Assembly: GCF_964355755.1 (NCBI RefSeq)
Contig: NC_092674.1
Span: 997,001-1,061,000, forward strand
Direction: 5' to 3'
Length of the DNA stretch: 64,000 bases
Source: Antedon mediterranea
Taxonomy: Eukaryota; Echinodermata; Crinoidea; Comatulida; Antedonidae
The notes under the pieces were generated by a model. That model was given only the letters and a program-made list of their open reading frames with translations. It searched no databases and was not told where the DNA came from. A program made the translations under genes and the position numbers. Below are positions 23,301 through 34,308 of the stretch, piece after piece (position 1 is the stretch's first letter; every line of letters starts with the position of its first letter).

Positions 23301-26300
23301 ATCTATACCTTACCAATTCTCTAAGTGATTATGTTGAATTCGAACTATTATTTACTTTACTATTATGTTATGTTATGTAAAAAATGTTGCAAATTTAGAT
23401 TTCATTGCCTTTTTTCATATAGACATATCACTAGTGTCTAGTGTGTAATTAAAACAATATTTAAATCGAGTTATCTATATATAAATTATGGTTAATTCTG
23501 ACATAGGCGAGCACAATACAAAAACTTCGGTACAAATCTCCGCCTTGGATACCTACCTTATCTATCTGAGATGTACCGCGAAACGTAGATTTGATAACAT
23601 TAGTGTTCACAGCGACGCTATTGTTCCATATTTCTATCTTAGGAAGATATTATAAAGAGTTTTTTAACACAATTTATGATTTCTACATTAGATTTTCATC
23701 TCAATTTCAATTCTTCCCGGTCAAAGTAATTTCCGGGTTTAAGATAAGTTCACCTTGCAACAACCTGGTTTCAAATATTTTCTCTCTTTTATACACAAGG
23801 GAGCAGTTAAAATAATAGATTTGACCCTAAAGGTGACTGGAAACAGGCACTTTCCATCAATCAATACAGTGTCCCTTTGGAAGACGAAAAAAAAATCTTT
23901 GTCACCCGATTCTGTAGCTGTTAGTATGCCTACACTCAACGTGGAAGACTGTCGACAGTCTACCAGAGACCTATCTGACTGTATTAAGTACTTTTAATAC
24001 ACGATATCGCTGTCATTAGGTGTTTGACCCCAAAAATAAGTAGTTAACAGTAGAAATTTAATAATTTATATACCCAGTGGGTCGTACACTACATTATTCA
24101 ATCACTTTTATGTTGGTTCGGTGGGGTTTGCTATGGTTTTTTGGAGGTTTGCGGGGTTTACCAATCATTTTTGACCAAAAAATGATGTTTTACCCCAAAA
24201 ATAAGTTGTTAACAGTAGAAATTTAATATTTTTTTTTACATTGATATACCCAGTGGGTTGTACACTACATGATTCAATCACTTTTATGTTGGTTCGGTGG
24301 GGTTTGCTATGTTTTTTTGGAGGTTTGCGGGGGTTTGCGGGGTTTGCGGTGTTTAGCAATACCCTAGTTAAATAATAGGAATTATACTGCAAATTAATAA
24401 AGATCAAATTAAATATACGCCATAAAGAATCAGAATATATTGTGGGGAATAGTATTATAAAATTACATAGGGAGATTTGATGATAAGACATTTTTCGAGT
24501 GAAATCCCGATAGCTGAGTTTTATTGAGTAAGCTTGCAGGAATAACTGTAGGCTATCTTTCTGTGTCCCGTTAGAACCGAGATGTCTGCCCATGTTGCAA
24601 GCCGTACCATAATGTCTTCTTTCTTGAGCCCACTCTGTCACGGCAGTTAGTTTCAAAAGATGATTAAATTAAATAATGTATTAATTATTATTAGGATGGT
24701 ATTCATTTGAATAAACGCCTCTCCAATAAAACATCACTTTGAATAATAACCCCCCCCCCCCCAACCCAACTATCCAATAAACGTCCATCCACATATTTAT
24801 AACAACACAATTATACGGTACTATTTGTAGTAGAATTCACCGCACTGTTATCTACAATTTACCAAGCATTTGTTATTCTTTTTTAGCACTTTTCATATCT
24901 ATTAGAGGATTTCATTTTATTATAAATGTTACCATTTAAAACTACAAAATTTAACATATATACCTCGAATAAGCACTTCCCTCAAATGACCTCCGCCTCC
25001 CCAAAGGGCCCTACCAAACAATAAAAACTGTACTTTAAAATGTTATTAATCATCTAAAACACTGTGAAACAAAGTAGTTTAGTTTTACGAATGTCAAGCA
25101 TTTTCAATAATGGTAACCGACAGAAAACGTATAAGGAGAACATGATCATTCCGAAAACCATCGTCTACACTTCCTAGAGGGCCGGGAGGAGCGAGCGAAG
25201 CGAGCTCACCCTCTAGTAATAATAATGCACAATAATCGGTACCGGTGTCGATCATTATGAGTGTAATTATTAATTAGTTTATCTGAAAAATATTCTTAAA
25301 TTATATTATTTTGTGTTGTGAAATAATGATTTTGATATAATATTGATTGTTCAAAATGATACCCTAAAATACAAATCTGCTTTTGGTTATTTTAAGTGTT
25401 TTTGTTGGTGTTATTTATTATTCCAAAATAAAGATATATTTCAATTATAAAATAGGCCTAAAAGTCACTCGTTATCGTGAATGTGTTTGTATTATCAACA
25501 TTGTTGATCACGAATCCTCGGGTATTTGAGCTGCTGTGTACCGGAAAAAGTTAAAAAAAAAAAACATTTTTTCAAAAATGATTACACACTTCATGGATAA
25601 ACCCATTTTGGGCGAGTTCCTAAGAGTTTGATGTTTGATGATTTGGTACAGGAAACAACTGCTCTCTTTATTTATTGTTTTAGCATTCTACTGTGTATTT
25701 ATTGTCAGTCCGAGTCCGTATCACGTATTTCTAACTCAGCTGAACGCCATTAGACGACATACGCGCCGAGTATATAGCCGAATAGGGGGAAACTGCGGAC
25801 CTTTAGGGCTGCTGTCTGAGCTTATGTACAGGATAAAGTTGCTGTCATTGGTGTTTTTGTCATCCCCAATATATACTGCTGCCATTAAAAAAAGATTCAA
25901 CCTTGTATCGCTTCACATGAATAAACCCATTTGGGCGTGGCCCTAAAATGTTGCTGTTTGGCGCCCCGTACAGGATAAAGTTGCTGTCATTGGTGATGTA
26001 ATCATTAGTAGCCCACTGCGAATGATATCCAAAAAAGTTTATCCTTGTATCGCTTCACATAAATAAATGCATTTTTACCCCCCTATGTTATGATCCCCAC
26101 AGGCCCTATGTACAGGCTGTGACACGGCAGCAATGTCGAATATTGCATCTCGCCCTAATACGCACCTAACTTCATCATCAAACCTTTTGTATCTTTTCAC
26201 ATGAATAAATCTTCCGGGCGCCCGGTCTACAAGCTGTTGAGTTTACAAATCCCTACTAGTCGAGATCGACTAGACACATACCTATCCATCGAGTTTACCA

Positions 26301-29300
26301 CACAGCACTAGTAGCAAAGAACTTATAACACAAGAATCTCCTGTTCTTCAATTTGCATTCAAAACACAGTATCGGAAGTACAGGGTTAAAAGGTCAAACT
26401 GAGCGACGCCATTTCACAGCATGGAGCAGCGCCCCCTCCAAACTAGGAAGTCAATTACTCTACACCCACTAGAGTATTAGCAGATCCCCTCTACGATTTT
26501 GACTTTCTAATTTGATGCGGGCGGCGTGTTTTTTTTTTCCAGGACGAACGTGGGCAGAAGTCATGAATAATTCATTACCTTAATTATTTTTATTATAAAG
26601 AATTGAAAGATAGCTGATCTACTTCCTAAATATACTAAACCTAACCCTCTAAATAATCTCTCTCAACTACTAAAAAAAAACATGTTCATGAAAGACCTCG
26701 AACCGAGGGCTTCAGCGTAATAGGTTAAAGCCTTTACCACTAGACCAAACATTTCGGTTGGCAAACGTTGTTTACACTAATTATTTAATCTCTCTGCATT
26801 CTTATACAGCGCCCTCTATAATGTTCCCTATTATGTCATAATTAATCATGAATTATTCATGATTTCTGCCCACGTTCGTCCTGGAAAAAAAAATTACGCA
26901 TGCGGGCGCCCTACTCCTCAGTCAATTACTCTATCCCCCCTAGAGCATTAGCAGATACCCTAGTATGATTTTGACTTTCTAATTTGATGCGGGCGCCCTA
27001 CTCCATGGCTCACAATGGCGCCACCCATAGCTCTATTCTATCCCACAATGCCTTTCGAAATTGTTACGCGCTTCGGACGAACAGGAGATTCTTGTGTTAT
27101 CAGTAAGGGTTTGTAGAACGCCACCAACGTTCAGAAAAGTTAAATATACTTGTTGCGCCCAGACAAAAACCAGAGTAGAATCATTTTTGGTGTTCGCAGC
27201 AAAATGACGGATCGTAATTTATGTGAAATATTTGACCAATATGCCCGCGAAAGTTTAAAGATGTATTGTCCCCAAAAAACATGAAAAATGAAAATTAATT
27301 AAATCAGACTGTGTGTTATTTTGTAGTTTTAATAAAGTTAATCACTTACATAGAAAAAAAAAACGACAAAAAAAATGTTTTCACTTATAAAATGACAATA
27401 TAAATGGTCAAATTCAACAAAAAATCCATTGGCTGGCAGCCAATTTGACTATTTTTTGCTTTAAATCACATTTTTTCAGGTAAATACATTTTTTTTTCGA
27501 TCCAATTTTTGGTCAAAGTGGATAACTATTATGTTACATTAAAATGGAATATTCAACAAAAATTTTGTTAAGAAGGACAATACATCTTTAAGGGAACAAG
27601 AAATATAATAAAGGAGGCAGCCTACTTTTACTAGGCCTAGGCTAGGCCTGGCCTATTGACCAATATAAACAAAAAAATATTAATATTTTTTTTGTTTATA
27701 TTGGTCAAATATTTCACGTAAATTTACGATCCGTCATTTTGATGCGAACACCAAAAATGATCCTACTCTGGTTTTTGTCTGGGCGCAACAAGTATATTTA
27801 ACTTTTCTGAACGTTGGTGGCGTTTTACAAACCCTTACTGTGCATGTCTACTAAAATAATTCTCAACAACTTGCGATGTGTGTATAAAAACAACTCGACC
27901 GGTAGCGATGTGTGTTTAAAACTCGACCGGTAGCGCGATGTGTAAATCTCGACCATTAGTGATGTGTATATATGAAAAAAAGTTACTTTTATATGATCCA
28001 ATATAGTGTCAAGTTTGTAAGATGATGTCGGTACTTACATTTCCAGAGAACTTGACGTTTCGCCTACTAACAGCAAGGCATAATCTTGTCTGGGTTCCAG
28101 ACGGAGTTTTGTCTTAATATTAGTAAAAAGATAAATATTTTGGCACATATGGCGTTTCATACGTATACTACTTGATTTTGGATACTCAGACAAAAATCGC
28201 GGTCGAAATAAAAACAAATAAATAAAAAAAAAGATAATACAGACTTGGGGCAAGTCTAGGCATAATCACAAGTGAATACGTTCTGGTGACGTAGCGGTGA
28301 CGTTACGGTGACATGGTTGAAAGGAGCCATTGTGAAGTTTACCGCTTGGAGTTATCCAAGCGGGATGTGCGGGGGTCGGTCTCTTTACGTTTTAAATGTT
28401 ATTGTATGTGCGATAGTTCATATGCTCCTTCATCTCTATTCATATTATTAGGGTGTAATCTTATATGTAGCCTATCGCTTCTTTTATTTTTTCTTGTGTT
28501 CCATTCAGTTTCTTTGCTAAGACTTTGTTGTTGTTCCAATTGGGTGTGTGACCAAGAGTCGCCATATGATCCGTGATAGCCGAGCTGTGAAACTTTTCTG
28601 ACGCCGACTTTCTGCTTGATCTGGTTGAAACACCTTTGCATTGTTCTACAACTTCGGTTTTATGTTCTTTAATCCTGGTCTTCAGCGCTCGTCCTGTTTC
28701 TCCAACATCATACTATCGCAGTTATGACAGTTCACTTGATATACAACACCACAAGTGTCTTCTTTTTTAATTTTGTCTTTTGGGTGTACTAACTGGTTTC
28801 TTAACTTGTTTTCAGGAATAGAGTATGTGTTAATGTTATGTTCTTTTAGGCATCTTCGTATTCTTTCCGACATATTTGGGATATATGGAATTCCAATACT
28901 TCCTTTTTGTCTTTCTATGTTTTCATTCTTTTCTGCTTTGTCGTTCTGTGTTTTGTTTTTTAAAATGTTGTTAACACACCACTTGGGATATTCGCATGTA
29001 GATAGAGCAGTTCTTATGATTTTAACTTCATTCTCTTGTTCTTTCTGCGTGGGAAACAACATTCTGACATCTGTCCACAAGTGTGCTCACAACACTCAAT
29101 TTATGTTGTAATGGGTGACATGACTGAAAGTGTAAATATTGGTTGGTAAACTGATGTAGTAATTTTGTTGTCAATGAGTGAAATAGAGACGTCTAGGAAA
29201 GGTATAGTGTTATTAGTCATAATGTTCTGTTGTGAAAGTAATGTTGTGTGTGGGATCGATTGAGTTAAGATGATAATTAAGGTTGTCAGCAGCTCTTTCT

Positions 29301-31183
29301 GGAACAACTGCTAACACGTCATCTACGTATCTTTTTCATATCAGTGGCTTAATTTCTGTATGTATGATGTGTAGGCCTATATAGTTTGTCATTAACTACT
29401 AGTGCTGTGTGGTAAACTCGACCGATATGTGTCTAGTCGCTCTCGACTAGTAGGGATTTGTAAACTCAACAGCTAGGAATTGGCATTTGAAATGGTTTTG
29501 TCCGTCCTGGCGTGCCATACAGTATGATATGCACGCAACACGCGCTGTACTAATAGTTTTGAACAGCGCTTCCGTTTGTAAAATATAAATAGTAAATCTG
29601 TTGTGGCTTATATCAGTGTTTATATTAGTTTATATTAATTGGTTTTGTGTTATAACACTGTTTGTAATTTTTCAACAGTTCCAGCCATGTCGACTATCAC
29701 AGCACTAACTAAAGTTAAGATAGGCCTACTACTAGAAAAAAAACGAAAAAAATAATATTTTCATTTATAAAATGACAAAATAAATGGTTAAATTCAATCA
29801 AAAACCAATTGACTGGCAGCCAATCTGACCATTTTTTGCTTTAAATTACAGTTTTTAGGTAAATACATTTTGTTTTTGGTCAAAGTGGATAAGTATTATG
29901 TTACATTAAAATGGCATATTAAACAAAATGTTGTTAAGAATTATTTTTTCAGGGGGACAATACATCTTTAAGGCGTTACTGCGATTATTATAATTAATCA
30001 AATATCAAAGTATCAGGATCATTTATTTTGTCCAATAATGTTATTTCTTTATAGTTGCTGCCATGACAACTGTCGCAAAATCACCAAATGATGGTAAGGA
30101 AAGAGAGATCATTTTAGCTTGATTGATTATGATTTAATATTCAAAATGCAAACATTACTGGTATTTAATCCGTATATCAATAAAAAGAGTCGAATGGTGA
30201 CCGCGCGCACTCCATGTTAACAAGGATTGCAACGATGCATGCTGTTATTTATTTAACGATAACGCGACACTAAAGCTCTGTCTACACTATCAAACTAGTT
30301 TGAAAACAAAATGTGATGTGCCCAAATATGGTAGTGATATGCTTAAATATGGTAGTGAAATGATGTCATCATGTCCATATATGGGCACATCACATTTTGT
30401 TGTCACATAAAGTTTGATAGTGTTAAGACGACGATTGCACGCAATATGCGCAGACGCACATACCAATCAGCGCTGTGATTGTTTGGCCCTTCTTAACAAG
30501 TCCATTTTCTGTTCAGCATATTACGGCAAATATTTTCTTTAAATAGAAAGCAGTTCAATTGTGCTGATTGGCGGCGTTGGAGGAGCTGTTGTTGTCATCA
30601 TCATCCTTCTTATCGTCATTATTTGTGTAGTTTTAACAAAACGGTAGGTATTTATATTTTGTTGTAACATTGAATATTAAACATTCGTTTGTGGATTAAA
30701 CGCATTCAAATATTTCTAAATGACGTTGGCATAAAATCTAAGAAAATTAAAAGGCAGAGTAAAGGTATGACAGAAAATGAGCGTGAAAATTATTACAATA
30801 ATCGTTTTGAACAGTTAAATATAACACCTTGTGTCTTTAAACGTTAATTATGTTGTTTTGTATTTGATAGTTCAAAACGGCCTGAACCAAGACAGGAACC
30901 ATTCGCCAGGGATGGACCACATCCTAATGTTGCGGCGGTGAATGTCATAGAGCCGCCGACATACGAATCAATTGCTACTGGAAATGAAACCAATATAATA
31001 GACAAGAAAGATCTCGGCAAAAAAGAGGGATTTGACAATGCACTATATATGACTTGTCTTCCACCACCACGATACTCCCCGTCGCCGGTTAATACACCGG
31101 CGACTGACACAGAGTACGTGGACTTGAATGTGAATGCCCCGACTGTTCCAAATGTAACCTATAATAGGAATCTCTTCTCATAG
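14332..31183 (+). CDS. Receptor gene A: YWTD-EGF-YWTD LDLR/LRP-like membrane protein
   Basis: Model of 14 exons: 14332-14401, 15873-16323, 16433-16570, 16695-16824, 17133-17298, 17748-17861, 18054-18338, 18698-18851, 19258-19392, 19965-20079, 20470-20635, 30055-30093, 30547-30643, 30871-31183. They sum to 2373 nt (790 residues) with GT-AG junctions and consistent phases. Signal peptide 1-23; first propeller about 24-318 with YWVD, LFWTE and IYWTD repeats; EGF-like domain 319-356 with six cysteines; second propeller about 357-641 (FFADD, YYVDY, MFWTE, IYIVG); TM about 659-685; tail with two PPxY motifs (EPPTYES, PPPRYSP) and FDNALY, close to the LDLR FDNPVY uptake signal. No LDLR class A modules. 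The layout equals half an LRP5/6 ectodomain; the ligand is unknown. Intron 11 is 9.4 kb of nested elements. A TATATA-like motif lies at 14270. Confidence 0.85.
15050..15670 (+). mobile_element. 5'-truncated non-LTR retrotransposon (LINE) 3' end
   Basis: In intron 1 of gene A, one frame reads LDKLVKLQKRSAIIIIPF and later NPMLKLLNIYTKKTHSYN, the C-terminal pattern of CR1/L2-like LINE ORF2 (LQKRA..R.I, HSYNTRN, PKIWN). Frameshifts and stops follow, then a non-coding tail to about 15670. This is a dead fragment. Confidence 0.65.
16783..17010 (+). repeat. 61-bp minisatellite spanning the exon 4 donor (gene A)
   Basis: Four copies. The first is the real end of exon 4 plus its donor (GATGAA then GTGAGTAACATAATAATT). 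The next three repeat the exon end and donor inside intron 4; the last has GTTAGT instead of GTGAGT. Confidence 0.9.
19010..19149. mobile_element. MITE-1 copy in intron 8 of gene A
   Basis: TIRs AAGCTCTGTCTACACTCTC and GAGTGTAGACAGAGCTT-like (right end AGTGTGGACAGAGCTT). The centre has three copies of AATATGGTAGTGATAT. Confidence 0.8.
20141..20214. mobile_element. Internally deleted MITE-1 copy in intron 10 of gene A
   Basis: AAAGCTCTGTGACAACAAAA then TGTGCCCATATATGG and TATCACTACCATATTTGG match the MITE-1 core. The right TIR is missing. Confidence 0.6.
20897..22337. repeat. Left arm of a 1.4-kb inverted repeat (intron 11, gene A)
   Basis: It is the reverse complement of 24853-26229 plus 29475-29525; the right arm is split by a later insertion. 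It includes an inverted copy of the Helitron 3' end (hairpin at 21972-22014) and several variants of TTTATTCATGTGAAGCGATA. Open frames at 21239-21680 are not supported as genes. Confidence 0.85.
22385..23235 (+). repeat. About 150-bp satellite, six copies, in the palindrome spacer
   Basis: Period about 150 bp. Recurring words: AATGTGCAATAATCGATACA, GTCGATCCATTATGGATAAG, TAACGATATTTAATT, TTTTATCAGATATCACTGT. Later copies are shortened. Confidence 0.85.
23474..25216 (+). mobile_element. Helitron-like non-autonomous element (intron 11, gene A)
   Basis: It begins TCTATATATAAATTATGG after an A and ends in a GC-rich hairpin (CTAGAGGG...CCCTCTAG) followed by T, as expected for 5'-TC, 3' hairpin, CTRR and A/T insertion. 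It is homologous over most of its length to the outer element in gene D (59929-60914). It contains a duplicated block of about 170 bp (24020-24350, TACCCAGTGGGT, GGTTCGGTGGGGTTTGC). It encodes no Rep/helicase. Confidence 0.6.
24853..26229. repeat. Right arm of the 1.4-kb inverted repeat (intron 11, gene A)
   Basis: Reverse complement of 20953-22337 with few differences (for example one GGTACCGGTGTCGATCATTA site in each arm). It begins inside the 3' part of the Helitron-like element and runs into its flank. It is interrupted at 26230 by the element ending at 29474, after which the arm resumes for about 50 bp. Confidence 0.85.
26527..26892. mobile_element. Small TIR element flanked by about 85-bp direct repeats
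   Basis: TCCAGGACGAACGTGGGCAG at the left is inverted at 26865-26884, continuing through ATGAATAATTCAT. On either side, the blocks 26440-26525 and 26905-27005 (GTCAATTACTCTA, TTTTGACTTTCTAATTTGAT) are direct copies. Confidence 0.65.
26690..26762 (-). pseudogene. tRNA-like sequence (tRNA pseudogene or SINE head)
   Basis: On the minus strand, TGGTCTAGTGG matches a Pol III A box and, about 40 bases on, GGTTCGAGGTC matches a B box. The stems are poor and no tRNA identity is assigned. Confidence 0.4.
27103..27845. mobile_element. TIR element with about 145-bp inverted ends
   Basis: GTAAGGGTTTGTAGAACGCC and the following bases (CCAACGTTCAGAAAAGTTAA, GACAAAAACCAGAGTAG, ATGACGGATCGTAA) are inverted at about 27690-27843. 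An inner pair AAAGATGTATTGTCCCC / GGACAATACATCTTT (27257-27592) marks a second, nested element. Confidence 0.75.
28313..29345 (-). pseudogene. Penelope-like retroelement remnant (RT end and GIY-YIG endonuclease)
   Basis: Minus-strand pieces in several frames. Near 29310 is the RT catalytic box RYVDDVLAVVPER. NTIPFLDVSISLIDNKITTS follows at about 29130-29240, then IPYIPNMSERIRRCLKEHNI and LVHPKDKIKKEDTCGVVYQV (28740-28900). After a frameshift, VGETGRALKTRIKEHK (about 28640-28700) is the second half of a GIY-YIG endonuclease motif. This order (RT then GIY-YIG) is diagnostic of endonuclease-bearing Penelope-like elements. At least one stop and two frameshifts make it dead. Confidence 0.8.
29679..29713 (+). 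pseudogene. Exon-12-like sequence, possible duplicated exon
   Basis: TTTTTCAACAG followed by TTCCAGCCATGTCGACTATC resembles exon 12 at 30055 (TTGCTGCCATGACAACTGTC). The following GTTAAG could serve as a donor but leaves the wrong phase for exon 13, so it is probably a decayed duplicate. Confidence 0.35.
29735..29975 (+). mobile_element. Second copy of the 27346-27592 repeat
   Basis: Direct copy sharing AAAATGACA(A)TATAAATGG, CTGGCAGCCAAT, TTTGGTCAAAGTGGATAA and GGACAATACATCTTTAAG, lying just upstream of exon 12 of gene A. Confidence 0.7.
30273..30424. mobile_element. MITE-1 copy in intron 12 of gene A
   Basis: Left TIR AAGCTCTGTCTACACTATC, internal AAATATGGTAGTGATATG and TCCATATATGGGCACATCAC, right TIR truncated after AGTTTGATAGTG. 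Confidence 0.8.
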
Positions 31184-34039
31184 ATGCATAATATATTGAT
31201 CTATGACATAAATCATGCTTTTATATCAGTGGAATGTTACAAATAATTTCATTTGGTGAAATATGATATTCCATTTGAAATCTTCTATCGTTTTAATTTT
31301 CTTAGATTACATGAAAAATTGAATTTCATCTCTCATCTCATTCATTATTTATTTATATATTAGCCTACTGCTAGACTTTTATTGTGGTCGGAGCATACGC
31401 CTCCTTACCTCGTCATATAAACGCAGAATGTACCGTAAAAAGAAGACATTTGTCATTTATTTAGATATATATTATTTATATTGTTTAAGACGTAGAATAC
31501 GTACTGTAGTATGAGTTCAAATACACATAATGTTGTTTAAGACGTAGGATACGTGAGTTCAAATACGCAGAATATAACCGCCAACAATAATTAAGAAGGC
31601 ATAGTTCATTATATTCAGGAACGACATTTTTGTGGAAGGATACAAATAAGCATATTGCAAACTACCTTACCAAACAGACCGATACTTGGAGCATTAGCAC
31701 GGAGGAAATAAATAAACATTTCCTCCATGAAAAAAGCGGCGCTTTAAATGTAATGTTGTTCGATTTATAAATTATAAATCATAATTATTATTATACAATC
31801 ATACAAATGCGCTGAGAGAATAAACAGAAAGAAATGACAAAGAAAAAAGATGGGTTTTTAAGAATGTTTTGAAAACTATGATAGCGGATGCATTTTTAAT
31901 AGGGTCAGGAAAATTGTTCCACAGTTTAGAAGCTGCAACTGCAAAGGCTTGATCACCATATGATATTAGTAGTAGTAATAATTATGATAATAATCATCAT
32001 TTTGTATTTTATAAAAGTTACCGTATATTAAATTTTACATATGAGCCGATTCAAGTTTAACAGCCTAATTATTCAGGATCTCTATTATTACTACACGCTA
32101 TACTACTATCATTCGGTAGAACTCTAAGAAATCATAATGAACTATTTATCTCATCACAATTTATAAACACCATTATAAACGTACATAATAATTGTAATAA
32201 CAAATATTCCAATCACCATCAATTACAAGTTGAAGTAAGTCATTTCACGAGTCCATTCTAAAGTCGACGCCATGTTTCCTCATCAACTACATCTTCTATG
32301 TTCTATCATGGATTAAATTCTTTAATCCATGATAATCCATGATCCATGATAATCCATGATCCATGATAATCCATGATCCATGATAATCCATGATCCATGA
32401 TGGTTCTATCAACAACTCCCTGGTTCTATTCATTCATTTCGGATAGAAAATCAATATACAAATCGTACAAATCATACAAAAAAACAAAATGAGAAAAAAT
32501 GTCACCAGGAAATTAACAATAAAAACAACAAAACCAACCTACAATATCCTAAAATATTAATTTGTTTCAACGCTGATGTAGTTTGGATTGTGAAAGTACG
32601 TTAACTGTGGTTTGAATCAGACTATTACAACTGTCATGAATTCTGTTCTTAAAACTATGTATAGAGTTCCTCAAATTAATATTCATAGAAAGAGGCAACG
32701 TTATTCGTAACAAACATCATGCTAACTATAGTTTGTGATCCAGAACCGCTTTGATGATTGTGCAAATACTTGTTGAAGAATACACCGATCAACAGAATTG
32801 TGGAATAACACAAAGCCTCTGAACAAAGTTCGCACTATTGTTAATACCATTAATATGCAAATAATACAACGCGTTTCTGCACATGCTCAGTTTTACTTTC
32901 AGGTGGTATGATGTGATGCAAATATCTGTGTCTGTAGAATTGTCACCAATACTTTGGCAGGCAGTTTTTGCTTTTCAAGGATGGGCGTAATATTGATTAC
33001 TTTTCCAATAGTGTTCCTACCCATTACTTTGACTATTTATATATTATGATAAATACTAGTAAAATATGCCTCAAATGATGCACTATTAATTGTAAGTAGA
33101 AAATGGTCATATGTTTGTTAATCATTCGTGACGGTTTTATACAATGGTTTGCTAATGTAGACCTATTGTATGCTAGAGTGACGCAGCGGCTTTGAAAGTA
33201 GACACTTTACATATCCATTCCAGTATATAAATATTTATTTCAGATGATATATTTTAAAGAGGACTAGCCTACGTAACTTTTACATTATTTAGCAGACTTG
33301 GCGCATTACCAATTTTTTAAATTGACTGCTCCTCTTTGCTTTTTAAACCACCCGTACCTGTCTGTTTTGCTACTCAGTACACTTAATTACAGTAATATAT
33401 ATAACGTAACGGGCGTTTCTTAAAACGATTTTTTGCATTATTTTGGATGGTAAATTGTATATTTTGTAGACCTAAGTTAGTGGACGACTTAGCTAAGTTA
33501 TACCCTGCAGTGATTGTTGTAGTCGATAAGGACAAATCTAACTTTAAGCAAAATACATCTCATTACTGGGCTAAATTGAACAGTCAAAAAGTCAAATTAT
33601 TAATAACTATTCGTTAATGGAATCCAAATTGGACATTAGAAGGAAATCTCATACAGTATAAAAACAATGGCATGGTTTTGTAAATACTATATTGAACGGC
33701 ATGTAATTCATTCAAGTTAATTCAATCTCTTAGGTAATTACAAGTTCTTGCTGATATTTAATCCTTCGATGGGTCTATCAATGGTATAAACGATGATTTG
33801 GGTTTGAAACTCTTTTTGTTCTATGTCGTGGTACATGGCTGATGTTGGGAATAAATTCATAACTCTCATTTAAGGAAAACCATTTCGCTCTCTGACGGAT
33901 AAGTCATCTATTTTATACCGTGCTTTATTCCATTGATAATTTGATAATTAATAATAATGGTGTTTTTGTTTTGTTTTGGGGATAAAAATTGTGAAAGCTA
34001 TGGATATCTGGTAAATTTCAGAAATTATTTTTAGCACTT
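31184..34039. other. Intergenic region A-B, one copy of a segmental duplication
   Basis: No gene is supported. Possible polyadenylation signals (AATAAA) of gene A are at about 31706 and 31819. From 31190 onward the sequence is repeated between pseudogene C and gene D (44563-48077), and in weaker form after gene D (from about 62900). A 16/17-bp tandem repeat (AATCCATGATCCATGAT) lies at 32324-32402. Confidence 0.6.
32324..32402 (+). repeat. Short tandem repeat AATCCATGATCCATGAT, about 5 copies
   Basis: Perfect or near-perfect copies; the motif contains the self-complementary ATCCATGAT/ATCATGGAT pair and could fold. It is absent from the duplicate region near 46470. Confidence 0.85.
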
Positions 34040-34065
34040 GGATGGTGAAAGAATATTCAAGGTTG
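34040..34065 (+). other. Candidate non-coding leader exon of gene B
   Basis: TGGATGGTGAAAGAATATTC runs into GGTTG followed by the donor GTAAGT. The same block precedes gene D (ends 48110) and recurs at 63918-63941, where a further copy is expected, each time ending at GTAAGT. The exon start and the partner acceptor before the ATG are not resolved. Confidence 0.35.
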
Positions 34066-34308
34066 GTAAGTTTATTTTCTATTACTCTTTGTTTGCATAA
34101 GTGATTTGTTGATTTATTTCCGTAACATGCTCAATGCTTTACTCCCTAAATTAATTTTACCCTATTTGCCAACACTGTTTTATGCTTTATGGTTTTTCAC
34201 AATCCAAGAAGGAAATACAGCAACATTATTAGCTAGTAGTATAATTAGCTTTTTTAGTTATAACACACAACTTTATACGTACAGTACATGTTTGTACCTA
34301 CCTTCATC

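Larger units (their letters stand above)
26231..29474. mobile_element. 3.2-kb composite insertion with about 80-bp inverted ends
   Basis: The left end AGCTGTTGAGTTTACAAATC and following bases (CTACTAGTCGAG, GTTTACCACACAGCACTAG) are inverted at 29395-29474. It interrupts the right arm of the large palindrome, so it is younger. It contains smaller nested elements and a Penelope-like remnant. Whether the ends belong to one transposon or to an inverted long repeat of the Penelope-like element is open. Confidence 0.6.

Noticed and set aside
24165-24656. 163-residue minus-strand frame
   Set aside because: Lies across a duplicated low-complexity block of the Helitron-like element; no domain pattern.
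28682-29111. Plus-strand frame 28755-29111
   Set aside because: Shadow of the Penelope-like coding remnant on the minus strand.
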